Source of the DNA: CAYRUP01 sp964489265
GTDB taxonomy: Bacteria > Pseudomonadota > Gammaproteobacteria > DSM-16500
DNA: 49,097 nt
NCBI GenBank assembly: GCA_964489265.1
Contig: CAZAXX010000007.1
Span: 1-49,097 of the forward strand
Reading direction: 5' to 3'
This document shows positions 16,918 through 24,463 of the stretch, one piece after another. The notes under the pieces are model-generated. The model was not told where the DNA came from and did not search any database. It was given only the letters and a program-made list of their open reading frames with translations. Made by a program: the position numbers and the translations under genes. Position 1 is the stretch's first letter. Each line of letters opens with the position of its first letter.

Positions 16918-17892
16918 CTAGCAATGAGTCATTCTTTCTGCATTCTTCAAAAACACAAATCCAAATTTCTGTTGCACGAGTGGATCAGCTAAATTCATTT
17001 TCCCCGAACCAATCATCTGAAGAAACTCATGGAAAGCGGGTAATTCATCCACAGCATCCTGAGATAGGATAGGAAAATTGTTATTTGTTTTAAACGGTAA
17101 AGAAATAAAGCCTATTCCTAAATATATATTCACAAAAACACGCATCAAATAATATTTCTTTTGTTCTTCTGCTGTCGCTTCTCTTTCTAAATACGCAGTT
17201 AAAAATAATTTACACAAATCTTCATTATAAAAATAAAACCAAGTGGCACTGTAAGCCAAATCAAAATAAAAACTTTGTGGCGATGCGGCTTGCCAATCGA
17301 CTAATAAATAATTCTCACCATCAAATAGAACATTAACTGGATTCAAATCACAATGACTTGCTCTTATGTCATTTGCATCGAATAAATTCGCTTCCATTTG
17401 TTTAGCTTCTTGCATGGATTTTGTTATCAATGAATTATTCAGATAGTCAGATGGAAATTTTTGATATATTTCATTTAAAACCTCGGTGACAGATTTCCAA
17501 CTTGAAAATGAATTATTATTATGTAAATTACGTAATAGTTCAGCGTATTTGTTAATTGAAATAGGAGAAGCTTCAGGATTCGGCTTTACTTCAATATATT
17601 TCATTAAGATAATTCCGCGCTCTGCATCTGTGAAATAGACGGCTGGTGCAATACCTTGTTCCGAAACTGATTCAAGTATTTTATAGCTACGTGTCAGATC
17701 AAAGTTTTTATCATCGACATTCTCAAGCTTAATTGCAAATAACTTATTGTCGACGCTAATTTGATAAACAGGAACACCTGTCAATCCACCGCTAAGCAAT
17801 CTAATTAAATCCCAGTGCTGGCAACCTAAGCCCTGCTCTACTGCAAAATTAATTTTTTCAATCTGTTCAACTGGCAATTCCGCTTTTTTCAT
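16918..17892 (-). CDS. Choline/ethanolamine-kinase-like phosphotransferase (APH fold)
   Basis: 324 residues. The kinase-like fold is visible: a Gly-rich region LLSGGLTGVPVYQISVDNKLFAIKLE (Lys55 for ATP), the Brenner motif SHCDLNPVNVLFD (Asp182 catalytic, Asn187 metal) and LLVDWQAAS (Asp199, DFG equivalent). The D-W-Q following the metal Asp and the FYFDLAY helix are typical of choline/ethanolamine kinases such as LicA and of APH enzymes. The likely acceptor is a small alcohol (choline, ethanolamine or an aminoglycoside-like sugar). It lies 9 bases after the MATE gene in a four-gene minus-strand run (19744 to 15794). Confidence 0.85.
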   Translation of the reverse strand: MKKAELPVEQIEKINFAVEQGLGCQHWDLIRLLSGGLTGVPVYQISVDNKLFAIKLENVDDKNFDLTRSYKILESVSEQGIAPAVYFTDAERGIILMKYIEVKPNPEASPISINKYAELLRNLHNNNSFSSWKSVTEVLNEIYQKFPSDYLNNSLITKSMQEAKQMEANLFDANDIRASHCDLNPVNVLFDGENYLLVDWQAASPQSFYFDLAYSATWFYFYNEDLCKLFLTAYLEREATAEEQKKYYLMRVFVNIYLGIGFISLPFKTNNNFPILSQDAVDELPAFHEFLQMIGSGKMNLADPLVQQKFGFVFLKNAERMTHC

Positions 17893-17901
17893 AATTAAAC
17901 T

Positions 17902-19263
17902 CTAAATAAGATTAAATGAAATTTTTTGACGAACACGCAAAATCAATAATGTTGTGGCAAACACAAATCCACTAAAAAATCCAAGCCGTAAGCCTATAGG
18001 CCCGCCATGTAAAACAGTCCCTACCAAATAACTTGCAGGTAATGAGACAAACCACATGGCAATGATGCCGATGCGCATAGGACCCCGCGAATCATGCAAG
18101 CCACGCAATGTTCCTGACAATAAATGTCTTATGCCATCCACAAAAATCAAACAAGAATTTATTGCAAAAAACACAGTGGTTAAATAGACAAGATGTGCAT
18201 CAACAGTTTTACTGCTCATGTAAAATTCAATGAGTGTTTTTGGAAAACTCAAATAGATAACACTCACAAAAACACCCACGAAAACAAGCAATACGATTGA
18301 AGCTTGTATATATTCCTTCACTAGAGAAATGTCTTTTCTACCATAAGCTTCACTTGTTAAAAGAGATAACGCTTGTGTGATCCCCATCAATAAAACAATA
18401 GCAATCATTGTATATTGACTCACAATTTGTGAAGCAGCGAGTGCAGTCGCCCCAAAATGTCCCATCAAATAAGTGGCACCCGTCATTGCGGCAAGCTCGC
18501 CACCAAATTGCATTCCGATCGGTAACCCTAAAGTGAATATCGATTTACAGATGGACCAATCCAAATGATGAAGTTTTTTAAATAATTGATAAGGTGAATT
18601 ATTAATTTTTTCTTGCCAATATAAAAGTGATACAACACCTAATAATAAGACCGTTTGTACGATTAACGTCGCGCAGGTTATTCCACTCAAACCTAACATG
18701 GGAAAACCAAAACGACCGAGTATTAATCCGAATGACAATATAATTGTGAGCGGCAAACTGATAATGGCAAGCCACAATGTATAACGTGGCTTGCCAATCC
18801 CTGCATAAAACTGTGCAATCACGGCATTCACGAGCGATGGAAATGTGCTTAACGCGGCAAAATGAAAATAATCGCGTGTGATGGCAACTAAATGTGGGCT
18901 TTGCCCAAACAATAAAAGTAATTTATCAACATGCCATAACGCAGCAGCTGCAGGGAATGCCAAGAGCAACGCAAGCCAAAAACCATTTTTGATAATTAAA
19001 CCAATTTCAGCCTGATTTTTTTCTTGCCCTCTTCTGTGACTTATTAAGATTCCGACCGCGTACAAAATAGTCGTCGTCACGGTGAGAATCGTCATCACGG
19101 TCGAAGTCGCTAATGCACCCGCTGCTAATTCGTCTTTTCCTAGCAGTGCAACGATCATCATTGAAACAAAACTTGTTAACATCATGATGACGCTACTCGC
19201 GCTAATCGGCAAAGCGAATGCTGTGAGTTTATAGACATAAGTTAATAAATTATTTTTTTTCAT
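17902..19263 (-). CDS. MATE-family multidrug/toxin exporter
   Basis: 453 residues with 12 predicted transmembrane helices in two related halves, as in the MATE family. ALPISASSVIMMLTSFVSMMIVALLG and ALGLPIGMQFGGELAAMTGATYLMGHFG mark the openings of the two halves, and G-x-x-x-P-x-x-x-G-x-x-Q-x-like sequences are present (TLGLPIGMQFG). MATE proteins expel cationic drugs or metabolites by Na+ or H+ antiport across the inner membrane. Its 5' end overlaps the upstream gene by 14 bases, which suggests translational coupling. The substrate is unknown. Confidence 0.9.
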   Translation of the reverse strand: MKKNNLLTYVYKLTAFALPISASSVIMMLTSFVSMMIVALLGKDELAAGALATSTVMTILTVTTTILYAVGILISHRRGQEKNQAEIGLIIKNGFWLALLLAFPAAAALWHVDKLLLLFGQSPHLVAITRDYFHFAALSTFPSLVNAVIAQFYAGIGKPRYTLWLAIISLPLTIILSFGLILGRFGFPMLGLSGITCATLIVQTVLLLGVVSLLYWQEKINNSPYQLFKKLHHLDWSICKSIFTLGLPIGMQFGGELAAMTGATYLMGHFGATALAASQIVSQYTMIAIVLLMGITQALSLLTSEAYGRKDISLVKEYIQASIVLLVFVGVFVSVIYLSFPKTLIEFYMSSKTVDAHLVYLTTVFFAINSCLIFVDGIRHLLSGTLRGLHDSRGPMRIGIIAMWFVSLPASYLVGTVLHGGPIGLRLGFFSGFVFATTLLILRVRQKISFNLI

Positions 19264-19744
19264 AGTGTGCTTCTTGAATTATTTGCCATTTTGTATATAA
19301 ACGTTGCCAAGCTATTTTATTACTCGGACTGATCCAATCACGCTCTATCGATTCCCAGTCAGGATCATTTGAGTCAAAACCAAGATGATCGATATAATTT
19401 GCATCGCAAATAAAAACCTGATTTTTAAAAGGTAATATGAAACCACCCTTTAATTGTTGGTAAGATTTAGCTTCAGCGTAATTTGAAAACCATTGGTTTA
19501 GAAACCCACCCTGGATAAAAGGTAATTGGCATTTCAGATCTGCCCATGATTTAAAGCCATTCTCTCGCGCGATCACTAGCAAGGCGTGTTTACGCTTGAT
19601 TTCAGTACTAGAAATAGTAGTAAGTTCCTGTAATGCTTGAAATCGCTTTACAGCCGAAATATCGTTTGAACGAAAAGATTTTAATAAAATAGATGCTTGA
19701 ATTTTACATTCGGCAACGCTAAAAGATTTGTGTGATTTATTCAT
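19250..19744 (-). CDS. Unrecognised protein with a GFxSWxDLK motif
   Basis: 164 residues from the ATG at 19744, which has AAAGGG upstream; a longer in-frame start at 19792 has no ribosome site. The middle holds ARENGFKSWADLKCQL, a motif found in many uncharacterised bacterial proteins and some ankyrin-associated ones. The N-terminal third is helical (KIQASILLKSF...AVKRFQALQEL) and the C-terminal half has several Trp (DPDWESIERDWISPSNKIAW). It leads the run with MATE, kinase and helical protein and overlaps MATE by 14 bases. Function unknown. Confidence 0.65.
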   Translation of the reverse strand: MNKSHKSFSVAECKIQASILLKSFRSNDISAVKRFQALQELTTISSTEIKRKHALLVIARENGFKSWADLKCQLPFIQGGFLNQWFSNYAEAKSYQQLKGGFILPFKNQVFICDANYIDHLGFDSNDPDWESIERDWISPSNKIAWQRLYTKWQIIQEAHYEKK

Positions 19745-19852
19745 ATAACACCCTTTGTGTGTGTGCTTGGCATCCACAATCCAGCAGCGCAAAAGGTTAA
19801 TAAATAAATCAAGTATTCATTCAAAAACCAGGGTGAGATCCTCTTTTGTGGA

Positions 19853-19882
19853 TATAGGCGCCCCTTCAAGCCTGCGCCTATA
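19853..19882. other. Perfect 9-bp hairpin in the gap between minus-strand genes
   Basis: TATAGGCGC (19853-19861) pairs with GCGCCTATA (19874-19882). It lies 33 bases after the end of the epimerase gene, where a terminator is expected, but has no clear U tract on the minus strand. The rest of 19745-19914 shows nothing convincing. Confidence 0.45.
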
Positions 19883-19914
19883 GTAATCGCTAACGATTTG
19901 TTTGTAAACTGCTA

Positions 19915-20793
19915 TCAACGAAAGTATTCGTTTGGTGACGGACCTCGTTCCCCGTATTTTGATAAATCTTCTAATAAATTCATTAAGCTATATTGTGGTT
20001 GATAGCCTAATAATTTTTGAGTAGCTGAGATATCTTGTATGGTTGGACGTGCAGTTGGATCCAATCCGAATTTAATAGCGAGATCATAATAGTTTGCATA
20101 ATATTTTTTAAATGTAGTGCCAGGCCCTTCTTTATCCCAGTTTGCTAAATCAGTTTCGGTATATTGATAAGCACCATCAATGGGCAAAGCGATGTGTTTC
20201 GCTAAATTTTTTGTAGAGACTAAATCAATACTTTGCAAGACAGCCTGCGCTACATCGTTGATATGGACGGCACCTTTCCAAAACCACTTCGCCCATTCAA
20301 GATAAGAAGAGTAAACTTCCGTATTCCAAAATGGAATGAACGCACGAGGTCTCAAAGTTAAAATATTTAAGTTGTGATTCTTTACATAACGTTCAGCAAT
20401 TTCTTCACCAATTACTTTGGTCCAACCATAATTGCCATTGTTATCAAAAACAGCTTCACTTGAAATAAAAATAATTTTATTAATATTCATCTCAGTTGCG
20501 GCTTGAAAAATATTAAAAGTGCCAGTGACATTGAGATCCCAAAAATCATAGATATCTTTTTTCTTGGTAAATTCATGATAGCCATGCCACGCTGCAATAT
20601 GCACGATGCAATCCACATCAAATAAAGAATCAAACAATTTTTTTCTATCTAGAATAGAACCTTGAATAAATTTTCCATAATTATCTGCTGGCTCGCGTAT
20701 ATCAAAACGTAATGCGCTATTGCCCTGTTTTTCTAATTGATAGGCAAGTACTTTACCAAGATCGCCTGAGCCACCTGTTAATAAAATTTTCAT
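19915..20793 (-). CDS. NAD-dependent epimerase/dehydratase (extended SDR)
   Basis: 292 residues. The nucleotide-binding motif TGGSGDLG is at residues 6-13. The Asp of DIREPADN (residue 31) suggests NAD rather than NADP. The catalytic Ser (IIFISSEAVF, Ser111/112) and Y122-G-W-T-K126 form the SDR triad. The family mostly acts on nucleotide sugars, but many members use other alcohols. GGAG precedes the start. It lies 17 bases after the LD-carboxypeptidase gene, so the two probably share a transcript, perhaps in cell-envelope sugar metabolism (inference only). Confidence 0.87.
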   Translation of the reverse strand: MKILLTGGSGDLGKVLAYQLEKQGNSALRFDIREPADNYGKFIQGSILDRKKLFDSLFDVDCIVHIAAWHGYHEFTKKKDIYDFWDLNVTGTFNIFQAATEMNINKIIFISSEAVFDNNGNYGWTKVIGEEIAERYVKNHNLNILTLRPRAFIPFWNTEVYSSYLEWAKWFWKGAVHINDVAQAVLQSIDLVSTKNLAKHIALPIDGAYQYTETDLANWDKEGPGTTFKKYYANYYDLAIKFGLDPTARPTIQDISATQKLLGYQPQYSLMNLLEDLSKYGERGPSPNEYFR

Positions 20794-20810
20794 TCAAAAA
20801 AATCTCCAAA

Positions 20811-21710
20811 CTAAAGAGAGCAACGCAATTCAATTTCATTACCTAATTTTAATTCAGCGCGCGTACCCAGCGGAATTGGCATGTTAACATAACCATGCCC
20901 AATCCCTTCGATACGAATCACAGGAATTCCACATTGCTTTGCAAAGCGTTCCAGCACAGGTTTCACCAAACTTGATCCATCAGGCTCGTCTCCACCAAAA
21001 AAATCACCTAATAAAACCGCAGCAGCCTCTTGAAAAATACCTGCTTGTTGCAAATGCTCGAGCATCCGATCGATTCGATAACCACGTTCACTCACTTCTT
21101 CCAGTAAGATAATTTTATTTTTAGTTTGAATTTGCCATTTTGTTCCAATGCTTGCGGCAACTAAACATAAATTGCCACCGGTGACTTCAGTCTCAATGAT
21201 TTTTTGTTTCTCTGCTAATTCGTTGCGAGGCAAGCCTTTAAATTCAACTTGTTTAACATGGCCAAATAAAACTGCTTTTAAAGCTGCAATTGATTCAGGA
21301 GAAAATTTATCAACCGCGAGTGCGCCATGAATTACGGGCCATTGCCATTGTTGTGTTAAATATAAATTTAAAGTGGTTATGTCGCTCATGCCCACAAATA
21401 ATTTGTTAACTTGTGGAGGAGTTGTTTTGAGAAGATCTGGAATTAACCGCAGGCTACCATAACCACCGCGTGCGCAAATCACCGCTTTTGATTCGTTACT
21501 CAATAAGGCATTTTTTAAATTCGCAAAGCGATTTTCATCGGTGTTCGCACACAATAAATCGGCACCGAAAATATCGTCAGCAACAATGCAATTTAATTGC
21601 CATGACGTTAATAATGTTTTTATATCCAATAAATGCTGATCAGAACAACGCGAAGCAGGTGCAACAATATGGACGCTGTCACCTGGTTTTAATATGGGTA
21701 ATTGATGCAT
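20811..21710 (-). CDS. ldcA: LD-carboxypeptidase (peptidase S66), murein recycling
   Basis: 299 residues, the usual S66 length. The opening LKPGDSVHIVAPAS and RGGYGSLRLIPDL are family hallmarks. The Ser-Glu-His triad is visible: Ser109 in LFVGMSDIT, Glu204 in ILLEEVSERGYRIDRM and His272 in EGIGHGYVNMPIPLG. LD-carboxypeptidase removes the terminal D-alanine from murein tetrapeptides in the cytoplasm so they can be recycled. Some S66 members act on microcin C-like compounds, which cannot be excluded. The gene lies upstream of the epimerase with 17 bases between. Confidence 0.93.
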   Translation of the reverse strand: MHQLPILKPGDSVHIVAPASRCSDQHLLDIKTLLTSWQLNCIVADDIFGADLLCANTDENRFANLKNALLSNESKAVICARGGYGSLRLIPDLLKTTPPQVNKLFVGMSDITTLNLYLTQQWQWPVIHGALAVDKFSPESIAALKAVLFGHVKQVEFKGLPRNELAEKQKIIETEVTGGNLCLVAASIGTKWQIQTKNKIILLEEVSERGYRIDRMLEHLQQAGIFQEAAAVLLGDFFGGDEPDGSSLVKPVLERFAKQCGIPVIRIEGIGHGYVNMPIPLGTRAELKLGNEIELRCSL

Positions 21711-21757
21711 GCAAGGATTCTCTCATGAGGTTTTTTGCATTATAGTGCAGGCATCAG

Positions 21758-23734
21758 TTAATTGGTATATGAATTTTGCTTCAACTGATTGAATGTTATA
21801 TTAATACCAATCTTAGGGATGTTAATAGTGGGTGCAACAAACATAGCACTTATTTTTCGTTGATTAACAAGATATGAAAGCCTCTCTTCAGGAAAGTTGA
21901 TAAATTTCTCGCTTGTTAGTATTCCTTCATCAAACATACGCTCAATATCTGGAGTTCCTAACAATTCCAATTTTTTTTCAGAAAACTGAATGAGTTGATC
22001 AAATGAAAATACACCTCTTTCTATATAGCCGACAATTATAAAGTTATCAATTAATCTTAATTTATCTATCGAAATTTCTTTCAATTTTTCAAAAGTTAAT
22101 TTGCCACTTTCTAGGTGGCGAACTATATAAAAAGAATCGTCTATTGCAGAAAGTTTTTCATAGGGTAGCTGTACTAATTGTTCGTAAGTTAATATTCCAT
22201 CTTCTACTAACTTACGAAGAATATGGGATGAATTGAGTAGTTCTAGTGTTTCGCTGGTTAGTCGCTTTGCAACTTGTTTTGGTACTTTGAATCCACCCAA
22301 AAATATATCATGTTCGAGAATTGTTTTTTTAGGAAGTAAAATAATATCTTTTCCTTCCATCAATTGTATGTAACGTTCTTTTACTTTAAAACAAAATATA
22401 TTTTCATCTTGATCTTCTGAAGATGATTTTTCTTCTGCTGCAGAAAAATAAGCGTTCATCAACCGCCCTACTTTCGCCGCTGGAGTTTGGCATGCAGAAA
22501 TCATGGTTTTATTGTTTAATATAAATTGATAGATTTCATGATAGGGATGATCTTCAGGGAAATAAGCAGGATTAATAAAGAGTGCTCGCCAAGATTTTTC
22601 ATTTTCAAAAAAATCAATTAATAATAACCAGGTTGTTTCAATATAAGGAGAAGGTGTAAATAAGCCTATTTTTCTAGATTCAGAGGCAACTATAGCGGAA
22701 ACAATTTTTAAAAAATTTTCAGTGCAGTGTTTTTCATCTACTTTATCACGTGTATCAGATGGCTCATCTAAAAAAACAGTGAGCTCCATGTCAAAACCAT
22801 CCCAAACTTCTCTGCTCCAAACAAATCCTGTTTTTTTACGAATTAAATCAATTGCTGCAATAAATTCTACATATGTCAGAATTGGAATAGATGACGCTAT
22901 TTGTCTATGCAATTCATCATGTAGCATAAGATACGTAAATCCTGAGAGCGCTATTTCAATACCATGAAATATTTTTTCGCGTGGAGCTCCCGGATAATCT
23001 TCGGCAACATAACGTCCCATCTTTCGCACAGAGGCTTCTATATCTTCTTTAGTTAATGGACCTACACGCGGAAATGCTGATTTTTTATGTACGCCAAAAC
23101 GAAGTTCAGTTAAAGCATCTCTTACACCCATGCACGGATAAGTAAAGTTAATAGTTGGGTTTGCTTTCTCTTCTAACGATAAATCTCTATATTTTTTTTG
23201 ACTGATAATTCGTAGATTATTTGCATAGGTAAGCAGTTTTTCAATTTTTTCAAATTTTTTATCGTCTGCTGATTTTTCTTCAACAACATAAAGGCAGCGC
23301 TCTGAAGCAGGTTTGTTTTTTAATAGGCTATAAAATTTATCTAGATTTGCAGTTACAAAATTATCCGCAAGAATGCGTCGCTCGTCTTCTGTAAACGAAT
23401 CAGCATCATGATTCAGCAAAGGAATAATTTTAACAACATCAAATTCAAGCAATAAAACACGTAATTCCAGCAGATTTGCTAATTGATGCGGCGTGAGCCG
23501 TTGCTTTGAAAAAGCATAAGCAGCATGGATGACCATGGGATCAAGAGCGCTTTTTAAACTTCCGTCCTCGCTAAATAACAATTTAAATTGCTGGATTGCC
23601 TCATCTGTTAATCCCGCATTGAAAATTTGTAAAAGTTGTTCCACTTTTTCTGGATGAACAGATGAAAAATCGGGTTCATAAGTGCCAAAAAAAGCAATAA
23701 ATTCGGGTGAATGTCGTTGCGCTGAAGATTGCAT
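21758..23734 (-). CDS. 658-aa orphan with H-G...HDxLH region and C-terminal 30-residue repeats (likely effector)
   Basis: 658 residues, no signal peptide. The N-terminal ~200 residues are helical. Residues ~196-320 contain FHGIEIALSGFTYLMLHDELH (His257, His272, Asp273, His276), a possible metal-binding arrangement loosely reminiscent of HD-type or SidE-like phosphodiesterase regions; this is a guess. The last ~150 residues have four units starting near residues 515, 546, 576 and 606 with the pattern [LF]-[TS]-x-[DE]-[QK]-[LF]-x5-[DE]-[KR]-L..., spaced 30-31 residues. The same pattern occurs in the 4374-5024 protein. It is expressed from its own start with GAGA upstream, after the small 136-aa gene on the same strand. 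Confidence 0.75.
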   Translation of the reverse strand: MQSSAQRHSPEFIAFFGTYEPDFSSVHPEKVEQLLQIFNAGLTDEAIQQFKLLFSEDGSLKSALDPMVIHAAYAFSKQRLTPHQLANLLELRVLLLEFDVVKIIPLLNHDADSFTEDERRILADNFVTANLDKFYSLLKNKPASERCLYVVEEKSADDKKFEKIEKLLTYANNLRIISQKKYRDLSLEEKANPTINFTYPCMGVRDALTELRFGVHKKSAFPRVGPLTKEDIEASVRKMGRYVAEDYPGAPREKIFHGIEIALSGFTYLMLHDELHRQIASSIPILTYVEFIAAIDLIRKKTGFVWSREVWDGFDMELTVFLDEPSDTRDKVDEKHCTENFLKIVSAIVASESRKIGLFTPSPYIETTWLLLIDFFENEKSWRALFINPAYFPEDHPYHEIYQFILNNKTMISACQTPAAKVGRLMNAYFSAAEEKSSSEDQDENIFCFKVKERYIQLMEGKDIILLPKKTILEHDIFLGGFKVPKQVAKRLTSETLELLNSSHILRKLVEDGILTYEQLVQLPYEKLSAIDDSFYIVRHLESGKLTFEKLKEISIDKLRLIDNFIIVGYIERGVFSFDQLIQFSEKKLELLGTPDIERMFDEGILTSEKFINFPEERLSYLVNQRKISAMFVAPTINIPKIGINITFNQLKQNSYTN

Positions 23735-23778
23735 GGGTGTCTCTATTGTGTATCCAATTGAAAGACAGGAAAGATCTG

Positions 23779-24189
23779 TTAAAAGTGCTTAGGCGATGGC
23801 ATTCCGTTATTCGTCATAGTCAAAACCTCTGCTTGCGCCGCATCATGATCTGAAATCACTCTTTCAATTGTAGCGATAACTTTTAACCGAAGAGTTTCAT
23901 CCGTAATTTCTTGATTAAGCGCTGGAAGAGTTGTGCGCGGATTGTTTATTAAACCTTTAATATAATTGGGAAGTTTTTCATGGTCACACGTATTCCCCGA
24001 CTTCAGTGTCGATACTACGCTGCGTAATATATTAATATTATTGCTATCACTAGCAAGCCAAACTCGTAACGCGGTCGAAACAGTTGATCCAACTAGTCTT
24101 AGCTCACTTTGTTCACGATGATATTGTAAATTACCACTACCTTGAGTAGCGCTAAATAACGTATCTCGGAAAGGTGCTTTAGATGGCAT
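23779..24189 (-). CDS. Small unrecognised protein
   Basis: 136 residues, start with GAGAA upstream, 44 bases before the 658-aa gene on the same strand and probably cotranscribed with it. No signal peptide or recognised domain. The N-terminal ~30 residues are polar and likely flexible; the rest is helical (TVSTALRVWLASDSNNINIL, LRLKVIATIERVISDHDAAQ). A small partner or chaperone-like role for the larger protein is possible but only inferred from position. Confidence 0.55.
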   Translation of the reverse strand: MPSKAPFRDTLFSATQGSGNLQYHREQSELRLVGSTVSTALRVWLASDSNNINILRSVVSTLKSGNTCDHEKLPNYIKGLINNPRTTLPALNQEITDETLRLKVIATIERVISDHDAAQAEVLTMTNNGMPSPKHF

Positions 24190-24378
24190 ATATTTCTCGT
24201 TATATACTGAGTAAAATCAGCGCATACTATAGCCTAAATCGATAGCGATAACACCAATTTTTTATTCATTAGATGAAGTTTGACTTATTTTATACTCACT
24301 TTACTGCTTAACCACCTTGTGCAAATTACCTAAATAATCAATAAGTTGCGTAAGAGTTTATCTTCTAGGATCAGTGTG

Positions 24379-24407
24379 TGTACAAAATGTACATAACATC
24401 GTATAAT
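24379..24407 (+). promoter_or_regulatory. Promoter with TGTACA-AAA-TGTACA operator-like repeat before the UIM protein gene
   Basis: TATAAT at 24402-24407 is a perfect -10, 56 bases before the ATG. The -35 position is poor but is overlapped by TGTACAAAATGTACA (24379-24393), two palindromic TGTACA half-sites in dyad symmetry. The pattern suggests a dimeric regulator acting at this promoter. No convincing gene is seen in 24190-24463. Confidence 0.5.
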
Positions 24408-24463
24408 ACGGTTTATTCACATAAAAAATATACAAAAATGCTCAATTCGAGGTTGCTTCTGTT

